Assembly: GCA_965246995.1 (NCBI GenBank)
Contig: OZ252008.1
Coordinates: 3,472,001 to 3,536,000, forward strand
From: VXRJ01 sp965246995
GTDB lineage: Bacteria > Acidobacteriota > Vicinamibacteria > Vicinamibacterales > UBA8438
Direction of reading: 5' to 3'
Length of the DNA: 64,000 bases
Shown: positions 42,943 through 51,937 of the stretch, one piece after another
Numbering within the stretch: position 1 is the first letter of the stretch
Layout of the letters: the number at the start of each line of letters is the position of its first letter
Notes under the pieces: generated by a model
Told to the model about the DNA's origin: nothing
The model's input: the letters and a program-made list of their open reading frames with translations, nothing else
Databases searched by the model: none
Program-made: the position numbers and the translations under genes

Positions 42943-45909
42943 ATGGCCGGCCTGCAACGTGATCTCGAAGCCCGCCTCGATGGCGAGGTCCGCTTCGACG
43001 CCATCTCGCGGGCCCTCTACTCCACCGACGCCAGCGTCTACCAGATCAAGCCGCTCGGGGTAGCGATCGTCCGGTCGCGCGACGACATCCTGGCCGCCAT
43101 CGCCTGCGCCCGCGCACATGGTGTTTCCATTACCGCGCGCGGCGGCGGCACGTCGCAGGCGGGACAGGCGATCGGCGCCGGCCTGCAACTTGACACTTCC
43201 CGCTACTTCAACCGGCTGCTGGAGGTAAACGTCGACGAGCGCTGGGCACGCGTCGAGCCGGGCATCGTCCTCGACGAACTGAACGCGCAACTGGCGCAGC
43301 ACCGCCTACGCTTCGCGCCCGACATCTCGACCGCGAGCCGCGCCACGATCGGCGGCATGATCTCGAACAACTCGAGTGGGGTACGCTCGGTCCGCTATGG
43401 CAAGACGATCAATCACGTGCTGGACTTGCATGTCGCCCTGGCGGACGAGTCGGTTGCGCACCTTCGACCGCTGCACTCGGAGCAACTCGACGCCGCTTGC
43501 GCGGAACAGACGCGCGAGGGCGACTGCTACCGGACGGTCCGCCGCCTCGCGGCGCGCCACGCGGAGGAAATCGATCGGCGCTATCCGAAGATCCTCCGTC
43601 GCGTCGGCGGCTACAACCTCGATGCGTTCGTCCGTGCCGGCGACGGTAGCGGCGCGAACGGAGCGGGCAGCTACGACGCCGACCCCTTCAACCTCTCGAA
43701 GCTGATCGTCGGATCCGAAGGCACACTCGGCCTGATTGTCGAAGCGCGCCTCAACCTGGTGCCGCTCCCGAAGGCGAAGGCGGTGCTCACCATCGAGTAC
43801 GGCGACCTGCTCGACGCACTGGGCGACACGCCCGCCATCCTCGAACACGACCCCTCTGCCGTAGAGGTCATGGACCACTCCATCCTGGATCACGCGCGAG
43901 AGAACCCGGCCCTCGATGCCATGCGCCGGGCCGTGATGAGCGATGACTGCGGCGCACTCCTCTGCGTCGAACTGTACGACGAGGACGCAGCGGCTCTCCG
44001 TCCCCGCCTGGACCGGCTCGAAGCCGCGGTTCGGGCGCGCGGTCGCGCCAGCCAAACCACGCGCGCGACCGCCCCGGCGGATCAGGCGCGCATCTGGAAA
44101 CTGCGCGAGTCGTCGCTCGGGCTCTCGATGGCGATGAAGGGCGATGCCAAGAGCATCTCGTTCGTCGAAGATACCGCCGTTGCACCGGAGCGGCTGCGCG
44201 ACTTCATCGAGCGCTTCCTCGCGATCGTCCGGAAGCACGGCACCACCGCTGGCGTCTATGCGCACGCGTCGGTAGGCTGCCTGCACGTCCGGCCCGTCGT
44301 CAACATGAAGACGACGGACGGCGTGCGACAGTTCGAGGCAATCGCGAACGAAATCGCCGACCTGGTGCTCGAGTTCGGCGGTGCGCTCTCGGGCGAGCAT
44401 GGCGACGGCCTGGTGCGCGGGCCGTTCATGGAACGGATGTTCGGCTCCGAGCTGTACGGCGCCTTTCGTACGATCAAGCGGACGTTCGATCCGGAGGGGA
44501 TCTTCAACCCGGGGAAAATCGTCGACACGCCGCCCCTCGCCACGAACCTCCGCTACGGCCCGACGTATGTCACGCCGGATCCGGACGCGGCGTTCGACCA
44601 CACCGAATACGGCGGCCTCGGGCGGGCCGTCGAGATGTGCAGTGGCGTCGGCGCCTGCCGCAAGACGCTGAGCGGCACGATGTGCCCGTCGTACATGGCA
44701 ACGCGGGACGAGGCGCACTCGACACGTGGTCGCGCGAACGCGCTGCGCCAGGCGATGACCGGCGCCCTCGGCGGCAGTGGTCCCCGAGAGATCGGGCTCG
44801 GCGACCGCGGCGTCTACGACGTCCTCGATCTCTGCCTCGAGTGCCGCGCCTGCAAGACCGAGTGTCCCACCGGCGTCGACATGGCCCGATTCAAGAGCGA
44901 GTTCCTGTTCGACTACTACCGCCGCCACGGCACGCCGGTTCGCGCCCACGTGCTCGGGAAGATCCGCGAACTGTCCGGCATCGCGAGTCCGCTCGCGGCG
45001 GTCGTGAATCCGTGGCTGGATCTTGGGTGGGTCCGCGCGCTGAACGAGCGGCTGTTCGGGATCGATCGCCGGCGCTCGCTTCCGCCCTGGGCGAGAACGA
45101 CGCTCACGCGCGCCTGGCGAGAGCGCGGTAACGCTGACAGCGGAGGCGATGCCGCTCGGGCCGCGACCGACGGACACCGAGACACCGAGGTCGTGCTATT
45201 CGCCGACACGTTCACGAACTACTACGACCCGCACATTGGCCTCGCCGCTGCAGACGTGCTGGAAGCCGCGGGTTTCACCGTCCGCCTTGGGCCCGACGCC
45301 TGCTGCGGCCGCCCCCTCATCTCGCAGGGCCTCCTGAAAGAGGCGCGGGCGCGGGCAACGGATGTCGTCCGCCAACTGCACCCTATCGCCACCGCCGGCA
45401 AGCGGATCATCCTGCTGGAGCCGAGCTGTCTTTCCGCACTCATCGACGACGTGCCCGATCTGCTCCGCGGCGAGTCGCAGCAGCAGGCCCGCGAGGTGGC
45501 TGCAGCCTGCGTCCTGTTCGAAGATCACCTCGAACACACACTCGCGGCCGGCGAGGCGATCCTCCCGGTACGTGCAGGGCCAAAACAGATCGTCCTCCAC
45601 GGCCACTGCCACCAGAAGTCGCTCGGCCTGGTCGCACCCGCCAAGGCACTCCTGGAGCGGATTCCCGGCGCGACGGTGACCGAACTCGACAGCGGCTGCT
45701 GCGGCATGGCCGGCTCCTTCGGCTACGCCAAGGAGCACTTCGACGTGTCGCAACGCATCGGGGAACGCGTCCTTCTCCCTGCGGCCCGCAACCTCCCGGA
45801 CGGGGCCGTCCTCGTAGCCGCCGGCACCTCCTGCCGCCATCAGGTCCACGATTTCGCGCAGGCCGAGGCGGTCCATCCCGCCGTGGTTCTCCGCGACGTG
45901 CTGCCGTGA
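42943..45909 (+). CDS. FAD-linked/Fe-S oxidoreductase, D-lactate (2-hydroxyacid) dehydrogenase type
   Basis: The 988-residue fusion has a GlcD-like half and a GlcF-like half. The FAD domain has TARGGGTSQAGQAIGAGLQL and TASRATIGGMISNNSSGVRS; the cap domain ends with GGALSGEHGDGLVRGPFM. Two [4Fe-4S] ferredoxin motifs follow (CSGVGACRKTLSGTMCP about residue 566 and CLECRACKTECP about 646). C-terminal CCG domains are seen as CCGRPLISQGL and CCGMAGSFGY. Such enzymes oxidise D-lactate, glycolate or D-2-hydroxyglutarate and feed electrons to quinone. Start at the ATG of MAGLQRDLEARLDGE. It is peripheral to the membrane and has no signal peptide. Confidence 0.9.
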   Translation: MAGLQRDLEARLDGEVRFDAISRALYSTDASVYQIKPLGVAIVRSRDDILAAIACARAHGVSITARGGGTSQAGQAIGAGLQLDTSRYFNRLLEVNVDERWARVEPGIVLDELNAQLAQHRLRFAPDISTASRATIGGMISNNSSGVRSVRYGKTINHVLDLHVALADESVAHLRPLHSEQLDAACAEQTREGDCYRTVRRLAARHAEEIDRRYPKILRRVGGYNLDAFVRAGDGSGANGAGSYDADPFNLSKLIVGSEGTLGLIVEARLNLVPLPKAKAVLTIEYGDLLDALGDTPAILEHDPSAVEVMDHSILDHARENPALDAMRRAVMSDDCGALLCVELYDEDAAALRPRLDRLEAAVRARGRASQTTRATAPADQARIWKLRESSLGLSMAMKGDAKSISFVEDTAVAPERLRDFIERFLAIVRKHGTTAGVYAHASVGCLHVRPVVNMKTTDGVRQFEAIANEIADLVLEFGGALSGEHGDGLVRGPFMERMFGSELYGAFRTIKRTFDPEGIFNPGKIVDTPPLATNLRYGPTYVTPDPDAAFDHTEYGGLGRAVEMCSGVGACRKTLSGTMCPSYMATRDEAHSTRGRANALRQAMTGALGGSGPREIGLGDRGVYDVLDLCLECRACKTECPTGVDMARFKSEFLFDYYRRHGTPVRAHVLGKIRELSGIASPLAAVVNPWLDLGWVRALNERLFGIDRRRSLPPWARTTLTRAWRERGNADSGGDAARAATDGHRDTEVVLFADTFTNYYDPHIGLAAADVLEAAGFTVRLGPDACCGRPLISQGLLKEARARATDVVRQLHPIATAGKRIILLEPSCLSALIDDVPDLLRGESQQQAREVAAACVLFEDHLEHTLAAGEAILPVRAGPKQIVLHGHCHQKSLGLVAPAKALLERIPGATVTELDSGCCGMAGSFGYAKEHFDVSQRIGERVLLPAARNLPDGAVLVAAGTSCRHQVHDFAQAEAVHPAVVLRDVLP

Positions 45910-45960
45910 GCGCCCCTCTTGACCCGCCGCGCGGCACCGATCAACACTGCCGACACGTTC

Positions 45961-46209
45961 ATGCCGATCTACGAGTACCGCTGCCGCGGGTGTGACAGGG
46001 AGTTCGAGGCGGTCATCCTGCCGAAGAGTGAGCCACCCTCCTGCTCCGGTTGTGGGTCAACCGACCTCGAGCGCCTGATCTCGCAATTCGCCGTCAGTTC
46101 GGAAGGCACCCGGGCCACGAACCTCAAGTCGGCGAGGAAGGCGGCGTCCAAGATCCGCCGTGACAAGCAGGTCGCTGAACACGAGGCGATCCACCACCAT
46201 CACCACTAG
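45961..46209 (+). CDS. FmdB-family zinc-ribbon protein with natural poly-His end
   Basis: The 82-residue protein MPIYEYRCRGCDREFEAVIL has the FmdB/CxxC zinc ribbon: CRGC (8-11) and CSGCGS (about 28-33). Such small proteins are regulators of unclear target. The tail is basic (KSARKAASKIRRDKQ) and ends with five consecutive histidines coded by a mix of CAC and CAT. That looks native: genomic DNA continues after it with no vector sequence. It follows the dehydrogenase gene by 51 bases on the same strand. Confidence 0.82.
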   Translation: MPIYEYRCRGCDREFEAVILPKSEPPSCSGCGSTDLERLISQFAVSSEGTRATNLKSARKAASKIRRDKQVAEHEAIHHHHH

Positions 46210-46321
46210 CAGCCCGGGCGCTCAGCTCCCGCAACAAGACGCCATGCCCTGGCAACAACCTTGATCCGGGGCCCTGACACCACCGGTCGCGGCGCCCGAA
46301 CGACGCGAAGGAGCACTCACC

Positions 46322-47197
46322 ATGCGGATCCCGATTGCCGTCGCCGCCATCGCCACCGTCGCACTGCTGTCGACCAGTCCCGCCCTCGCTCAAGACGCGG
46401 CCGACGTTCCCCCGCCTGACGACTTCCGCGCCAACCGCACCTCCTACAGCGCGATCATGGATGTGGTCCGCGCCTCCGGCACGCAAGGGACGGTCAGCGA
46501 CGCGGACCTCGCGCGCCTTCGTGAAATGCAACTCGAGGATATCTGGCGATCCCTCGGCGACTACCGCGCCAACTACGTCCGCGGGTTCCGTGCGACGCAA
46601 CCTGGCCAACGCATCGCCGGACGCGCGCTGACAATGCGCTTCCTGCCGCCTCGTCCCGACCTGGTCGCCGCCATCGACACGCTCGCGGCCGAGGGCGACT
46701 GGGACCGCCGCTACTACGCGCGCGCTTCCGAAGAAGCGCAGCCAGGCGACGTCGTGGTGGCGGAGTTGGGCGGCGCGGACGGTCACGTCCTCTTCGGGGG
46801 CATGGGCGCCCTCGGCATCAAGCTGCGCGCCGCCGCCGGCGTCGTCATCGACGGCGGCAGCCGCGATCTGGCAGAACTGGTGGGCCAGACTTTCGCCGAC
46901 TTCCCGGTCTTCGCCCGTTTCTTCGACGTCACCACGACGAGCTGGCTCGGCGTCGAATGGAATGCGCCGGTCCGCATCGGCACGACAACCGTCCTGCCCG
47001 GAGACGTGGTGGTCGCCGACGAGACCGGCATCCTTTTCTTCCCGCCGGCGCTGGTACCGGACGTCCTGCGGGCCGCGGAAGAACAGGCCGACGTGGAGGA
47101 ACACGAACGCGACCTCCTCCGATCCGGCGAACACCGCTTCCGCGACGTCTACCCCCTCTCGCCCGAGCTCCGGCGCGAGTACGAGCGCAGCCGCTGA
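46322..47197 (+). CDS. Exported RraA-like (demethylmenaquinone methyltransferase-like) protein
   Basis: The 291-residue protein has a clear signal peptide (MRIPIAVAAIATVALLS to LAQ, residue 24). The RraA-type fold is visible in QRIAGRALTMRFLPPRPD, GDVVVAELGGADGHVLFGGM, GALGIKLRAAAGVVIDGGSR with the metal-site Asp, and VLPGDVVVADETGILFFPP. Cytosolic relatives are RNase E inhibitors or HMG/CHA aldolases; the loop with GGSRD is that of the aldolase type. This is the second exported aldolase-fold protein in the window (also 31184-32188). GAAGGAGCA about 8 bases upstream is a good ribosome site. No partner is apparent. Confidence 0.8.
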   Translation: MRIPIAVAAIATVALLSTSPALAQDAADVPPPDDFRANRTSYSAIMDVVRASGTQGTVSDADLARLREMQLEDIWRSLGDYRANYVRGFRATQPGQRIAGRALTMRFLPPRPDLVAAIDTLAAEGDWDRRYYARASEEAQPGDVVVAELGGADGHVLFGGMGALGIKLRAAAGVVIDGGSRDLAELVGQTFADFPVFARFFDVTTTSWLGVEWNAPVRIGTTTVLPGDVVVADETGILFFPPALVPDVLRAAEEQADVEEHERDLLRSGEHRFRDVYPLSPELRREYERSR

Positions 47198-47231
47198 TCC
47201 CGGCGCAAACCTCCGCGCTCTCCACGGACTG

Positions 47232-49385
47232 CTACGTCAGGTTCGTGCGGGCATGGGCAGGCATAGAGGCGACGACCACTTGCTCCGCCTCGGCGTCCCA
47301 GAAGTAGTAGATGCGGAGGCAGCGGGTGCGATCCCGCGTGTTACCGCCATTCTTGATGTGCCACTCGACGTTGATATTGCGACCGTTCCACTTCATCGGA
47401 CTGAAGGGAAGATCGGCGTCGCCGCACGGCTCGTTGTGGAATCCCTCCACAACCGGCGTCCGGGGATTGCCCCCGCCGTTCCGACGGCGGTCGTGGTAGT
47501 CGACGGCGAGCCAGATGAGGCAGCGGGCCGCCTGTTCAACGTCGCGGAACTCGGGATCCTTGACGCCGCGGCGCGCGAGCGGGGCGAGCGCCACCCTGCC
47601 GGACAACTTCTCCTCGGTCCAGGGACCGAACTCGACCCAGGATGATGGCAGCGGCTCGAACGCCGCGATCGCCTCCCCTTCAGCCGGCCCCATCGACCCG
47701 GCCAGCTTCGCCTCCAGGTCCCCGATGCGGTAGCGCAGCTGATCCCGTTCCTCCTCCACCTCGGCGGCGTGGGCCAGGGCCTGCTCCTCATGTGCCTTGG
47801 CGGTCTCCATCCGCTTGTGCGCATCCGCGAGATCCGCTTCCGCCTGGGCGGCGCGCGCCAACGCTCTCGCTTCGGCCGCAGCGGAGACGGTGTTCGCCTC
47901 GGGGCCACCCACCGGGGCCTCGACCGGACGGGCGCACAGCGCGTTCCACTCGGTCACGTAGTCGCGGCTGGCGTCGAACGGGTTCCCGGCCGGGCCGACG
48001 ATCCGGAGACAGTGGCTGCCCGCGGCTTGTGCTTCCCGCGTCGCGCCAGCGATACGTTCGAGCAGCTCTGCGGCGCGCGCGTCCGCGTCGACATGAGCCT
48101 GACCGACCGCTCCGTCAAACGCTTCGTCCGTAGCGAACAGTTCGATCAGTTTTTCGCGCAACGCCAGCTTCCGGTCCTCCGCCTTCCTCCACGCGTCCGT
48201 TGCGTCGCCCAGATCCGCATGGAGGCGTTCGAGGTCCTTCCGGAACGCCGGCGGGTCGACTTTCTCGTCCGTCAGGCAAGCAACGCGCCATTGGGCGTCT
48301 ATCTGTTGCAGGAGGGGCCGGAGCCACTCGGCGCCAGCCTCGTCGAGAACCTTCGCGAGCGCGTCCCGAACGCCACCCATCAGATCGTGCGCTTCAAGCG
48401 CGGTTGCCCCCGGACCACGCACGGCGTCGAGCGCCTTGACCTGTTCGCCTAGTACGTTGAGTCTTTGCGGCTGCCGGGGATCCTGCGCCAGGATCGCCGC
48501 CGTGCCAGCCACCGCGTGGCATGCATCGGCCCACGGCGCGAGTGCCGTCCGCCGTCCCGTCCGATCGTCGGTTTCTTCCCTGCCGTGACCGAACCCGCCC
48601 CACGACCGATCCTCCCCCACCGCGATCGCCTCGAGCACCGGCGCGAACTCGTCGCCGATTGCCTCCACCGCGCGACCCGCCCACTGCAGCAGGCGGGCGT
48701 CTTCCAGCAGCGTCGCGACAGCGAAGATGGCAAGCGGCACAACCGCGCGACGCTCCGGCGCCAGCGTCCCCCAGTCGCGGACGCTGGCGCGCAGTTCCGG
48801 GAGCACCGCTAGCGCCAGGTCCTGCCATTGCGGCGGACCAAAGAGCGAATCGATGATGCCGGGAAAGTCCGCGAGGGCCGCCTCGACGCGCGACTCCTCC
48901 AACGGACGGTCCGGCAGATGGGAATCGTAGGCGAACAGCGCCTCGTACTCGAACGACGGCGGGAGGCGGCCCTGACTCTCTTCTCCCATCTCGACGCCCG
49001 CCTTCCAGAGCGCCACCCGCTGGTCCGGCATGCTGTAGAAGCGGATCAACACTTCACGCTGACGGTCCGCCGTGGGCAAGTCTTTAAGGTCAGATGACCA
49101 AATATCCGGGACGTGGGCACGTACCTGCCGAATGATCCCTTCCTGCTGCTTCCGGTTCGCAATGCCGAGAAACCGGGTCAGTTGCCTTCGCCCGTGTTCC
49201 GGATCGAGGAACGTCGCAGGCAGGCCGACCGGCATGGGTAGTCGCTTCCGGCCGGAGGGTACGTCCCTTCCCTCCGCTGCATTCTGGGACGTATTCGTTT
49301 CGGGCCGATCGGAGATGCCCGGCGCAGCAATAGTGGCGGGCCTGCGGGCGCTAGCGCGAATTGCGGTCTCGACGCGTTTGTTCAT
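47232..49385 (-). CDS. Large orphan protein with coiled coil and RelE/HigB-like C-terminus
   Basis: I do not recognise this 717-residue protein. It has no signal peptide or membrane helix. The N-terminus is basic and disordered (to about residue 48). An alpha-helical middle (50-480) includes FLDPEHGRRQLTRFLGIANR and WADACHAVAGTAAILAQDP. A strong coiled coil rich in Ala, Glu and Arg runs about 500-580 (AEARALARAAQAEADLADAH). A compact C-terminal domain (about 590-717) ends with GNTRDRTRCLRIYYFWDAEA and VVVASMPAHART, reminiscent of phage-type toxin or RelE-like ends. It stands alone between convergent and codirectional metabolic genes. It could be a single-gene defence or stress factor, but that is only a guess. 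Confidence 0.55.
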   Translation of the reverse strand: MNKRVETAIRASARRPATIAAPGISDRPETNTSQNAAEGRDVPSGRKRLPMPVGLPATFLDPEHGRRQLTRFLGIANRKQQEGIIRQVRAHVPDIWSSDLKDLPTADRQREVLIRFYSMPDQRVALWKAGVEMGEESQGRLPPSFEYEALFAYDSHLPDRPLEESRVEAALADFPGIIDSLFGPPQWQDLALAVLPELRASVRDWGTLAPERRAVVPLAIFAVATLLEDARLLQWAGRAVEAIGDEFAPVLEAIAVGEDRSWGGFGHGREETDDRTGRRTALAPWADACHAVAGTAAILAQDPRQPQRLNVLGEQVKALDAVRGPGATALEAHDLMGGVRDALAKVLDEAGAEWLRPLLQQIDAQWRVACLTDEKVDPPAFRKDLERLHADLGDATDAWRKAEDRKLALREKLIELFATDEAFDGAVGQAHVDADARAAELLERIAGATREAQAAGSHCLRIVGPAGNPFDASRDYVTEWNALCARPVEAPVGGPEANTVSAAAEARALARAAQAEADLADAHKRMETAKAHEEQALAHAAEVEEERDQLRYRIGDLEAKLAGSMGPAEGEAIAAFEPLPSSWVEFGPWTEEKLSGRVALAPLARRGVKDPEFRDVEQAARCLIWLAVDYHDRRRNGGGNPRTPVVEGFHNEPCGDADLPFSPMKWNGRNINVEWHIKNGGNTRDRTRCLRIYYFWDAEAEQVVVASMPAHARTNLT

Positions 49386-49436
49386 TTCGCATCCCCTCGG
49401 TTGGTGATGCGAAACGAATACGCAAGTTCTATGCCA

Positions 49437-51140
49437 TCAACCCGCGATGGAGGACCACGACTCGGCGAGATGCGCCGCGGTCCGCCAGGCAAGCGCCTGT
49501 GCGGTGAGCGTGGGATTGTGTGAGCCGCTCGTCCCCATCACCGAGGCGCCCAGGATGCCGAGGTTCGGCACCTCGTGCGAAAAACCCCAGCGGTCGACCA
49601 CGTTGGTCTCCGGGTTGTCACCCATGCGGGTGCCGCCGTAGGCGTGCGTCGAGGGACCCATCGTGCCGAGGCCGGCGCGGATGATCCGGGTGGCGCCCGC
49701 CGCGCGGAACCACTCCTCCATCCGGTCCTGCATGAACGTGGCAATGCGGTGCTCGTTGTCCCTGAAGTCGGCGGTGATGCGGCAGACCGGGTCGCCATAC
49801 GGGTCGGTCAACGCCGGGTGGAGGTCGAGGTAGTTGTCCTCGTACGGCAGCGTCGTCTTCTGGATATACGTGTTGCACCAACGATCCGCGTTCTCGGCGA
49901 CGAACGCCTTCCACTCCGCGCCCCATCGCGGCGCGCCGAACGTCGGCATCCGTGCGGCAGCAATCGGGCGGCGATCGGAATAGACCCAGAGGTTCCCGCC
50001 ACCGATGAAGTCAACGTCCGCGTGGTCGAAGTTGTCGTCCGCCCAGTCGTCGATCGCCACGCCCTGGGCCGGTAGCCCATACCACCGGTTCAGACGGTGC
50101 GGGAAGAGGGCGGTTAGACCGGCTCCAGTCGCATGCGTCATGTAGTGACGCCCCACCTGCCCCGCGTTGTTCGACAGACCGTTCGGGAACGCTGGCGATG
50201 TCGAGAGCAACAGCAGGCGGACATTCTCGTACGTGTAACCGGCCAGTAGCACGACATCGGCCGGCTGAACGTACGTTTCTCCATCCTTCACATATGACAC
50301 GCCGGTGGCGCGGCCGTTCCGATCGGTCTCGACGCCGCGGACATGCGCGTGGGTCACCACCTCGAGTCGTCCTGTCGCCTGCGCACGCGGAATCGTCGAG
50401 ACCGCGGTCGAATTCTTCGCGTCCAGGTGACAGCCTCCCCGGTCACAGAAGCCGTGGTAGCCACAGGCCGCCCGATTCTGGTAGCGAACCGAGTTGACGG
50501 CAGCCGGACCCGGGAACGGACGCCATCCAAGACCGCGAGCCGCCTCCGCCATCTGGTCGATGAAGCCGGTCCAGCGGAGTGGCGGCATGGGATACGGCCG
50601 CCGACGTGCCCCTTCGAACGGGGAGCCGCGCTCGTCCATCACGCCGCCGACGTTGCCCGCCTGGCCAGAAACGCCGATCGCGTACTCGACATGGTCGTAG
50701 TACGGCTCGAGCTCCTCGAGACCGAACGGCCAGTCTTCCACCGTCGTGCCGGCCGGAAGGCGCGACGCGCCGTAGCGGCGGGTCGTCTCACTGACGACGG
50801 CGAAATCCCACTGTGGCAGCCGCCAGCTCTGGGCCCAGTAGTGGAGCGACGTGCCGCCGACCCCGTTCATCATCGGGTGGAGCGACCCCCGGGGCGAATC
50901 GGGCGCCGAGGCGTTCGGCCGGTGCACCGGGATCTCGCGGTTCGCCTTCTGGGCCGAGTCCGGCCAGCCGCGGTAGTTGTTGTTCAACTCGTCGGGCGCA
51001 TGGTCGTTCGCGTGCAGCCAGCCTCCCGCCTCGAGTGCGACCACATCGACGCCCGCCTCGGCCAGCGGCAGAACGGCGATGCCACCGACCGCGCCCAGCC
51101 CGATCACCACCACGTCGCGCCGCTGTAACTCAACCGCCAC
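49437..51140 (-). CDS. GMC-type oxidoreductase (gluconate 2-dehydrogenase large-subunit-like)
   Basis: The 567-residue FAD enzyme has the dinucleotide motif VVVIGLGAVGGIAVLPLAEA (10-29), with Ala in place of the usual second Gly. NGVGGTSLHYWAQSWRLPQW is the GMC signature region, and ACGYHGFCDRGGCHLDAKN is the Cys-rich stretch seen in the gluconate/sorbitol dehydrogenase branch. The active-site His-Asn end is GTSGSHNPTLTAQALAWR. It oxidises a sugar acid or polyol. It has no signal peptide and overlaps the Tat-signal small subunit by 11 bases, so it is probably co-exported with it. No cytochrome c subunit gene follows. Confidence 0.87.
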   Translation of the reverse strand: MAVELQRRDVVVIGLGAVGGIAVLPLAEAGVDVVALEAGGWLHANDHAPDELNNNYRGWPDSAQKANREIPVHRPNASAPDSPRGSLHPMMNGVGGTSLHYWAQSWRLPQWDFAVVSETTRRYGASRLPAGTTVEDWPFGLEELEPYYDHVEYAIGVSGQAGNVGGVMDERGSPFEGARRRPYPMPPLRWTGFIDQMAEAARGLGWRPFPGPAAVNSVRYQNRAACGYHGFCDRGGCHLDAKNSTAVSTIPRAQATGRLEVVTHAHVRGVETDRNGRATGVSYVKDGETYVQPADVVLLAGYTYENVRLLLLSTSPAFPNGLSNNAGQVGRHYMTHATGAGLTALFPHRLNRWYGLPAQGVAIDDWADDNFDHADVDFIGGGNLWVYSDRRPIAAARMPTFGAPRWGAEWKAFVAENADRWCNTYIQKTTLPYEDNYLDLHPALTDPYGDPVCRITADFRDNEHRIATFMQDRMEEWFRAAGATRIIRAGLGTMGPSTHAYGGTRMGDNPETNVVDRWGFSHEVPNLGILGASVMGTSGSHNPTLTAQALAWRTAAHLAESWSSIAG

Positions 51141-51813
51141 CGGTCCTCCTTGCGCGGGCCGCCGCGAATGCCGGAAAGTCGTAAGCGGAAACCTGCCGGT
51201 CGGGCGGCATCCGATCTATCCGCTGCAGATCGGGCGGAACGGTGGTCCGCAGGCCCGGATAGCCGATCAGCTTCCAGCCGATGAAGTCGGCATTGCCGCC
51301 GTAGGCCGGGTCGGAGAAAGTGCCTTCGATCGTGTGCGTGCGAAGGAGTTGGAAGAAGGCGGAGGAACTCGGCGCAAACCCGGGCGCGTCATTCGATTCG
51401 ACCGCCGTGAGCAACGCGTCCTGGTCCGCGGGGTCCAGGCCGGCGAACCGGCCGCCCCGCTCGGCCTGGGCGTAGCGGTCCAGTGCCGCGAGGCCGGCAC
51501 GGTATGCCGGCAAGGAGGACGCCAGTGCTCCGGCCAGGGCCTGGTCGATGTAACGCACGGCGCCTGCTTCGACCGCGCCGGGACCGGTTTCATCGGACGG
51601 AATCAGACGCGCGACGATGGCCTCGAGCGTGGCGGCTTCGGCCTCATCCAGCGTTTCAAGCGGAGGAGCGCCAGACTGCGCCGCCGTGCCGGCGGCTGTC
51701 GTGCCAGCCGTCGTCGCGCCGCCTCCGTACGCCGCCAGGGGCCACGATGCGGCAGCGCCAGCCACGACCGCCCGTTTCAGCATTTCACGGCGTGACAGGC
51801 CTGCAGAGGGCAT
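51130..51813 (-). CDS. Gluconate 2-dehydrogenase subunit 3-like protein (Tat signal)
   Basis: The 227-residue protein opens with MPSAGLSRREMLKRAVVAGA, a twin-arginine signal (S-R-R-E-M-L-K). The mature part has LETLDEAEAATLEAIVARLI PSDE-type helices characteristic of the Gluconate_2-dh3 family, the small subunit of membrane-linked dehydrogenases. It probably carries its GMC partner across the membrane, folded, through the Tat pathway. The two genes overlap. The upstream gap of about 125 bases to the divergent kamA-like gene is the likely promoter region. Confidence 0.85.
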   Translation of the reverse strand: MPSAGLSRREMLKRAVVAGAAASWPLAAYGGGATTAGTTAAGTAAQSGAPPLETLDEAEAATLEAIVARLIPSDETGPGAVEAGAVRYIDQALAGALASSLPAYRAGLAALDRYAQAERGGRFAGLDPADQDALLTAVESNDAPGFAPSSSAFFQLLRTHTIEGTFSDPAYGGNADFIGWKLIGYPGLRTTVPPDLQRIDRMPPDRQVSAYDFPAFAAARARRTGGG

Positions 51814-51937
51814 GGATAACTCGCTCCTACGGTATCACGGGGCCGCGCTAACGGTCGGCGGGCCTATGTTACGATGACCGCCCTCCCGGGGCCGGTTGCG
51901 TCCGGCCGGGGTGGGTCTGATATGTTTGGAACCCACG

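Noticed and set aside
43306..45177. Long minus-strand frame of 623 codons opposite the FAD/Fe-S dehydrogenase
   Set aside because: It has no domain signature; the plus strand carries all FAD and Fe-S motifs.
46195..46209. His-tag or vector contamination at the end of the FmdB-type gene
   Set aside because: The DNA on both sides is ordinary genomic sequence of the same composition, and the codons are mixed rather than a cloned tag design.
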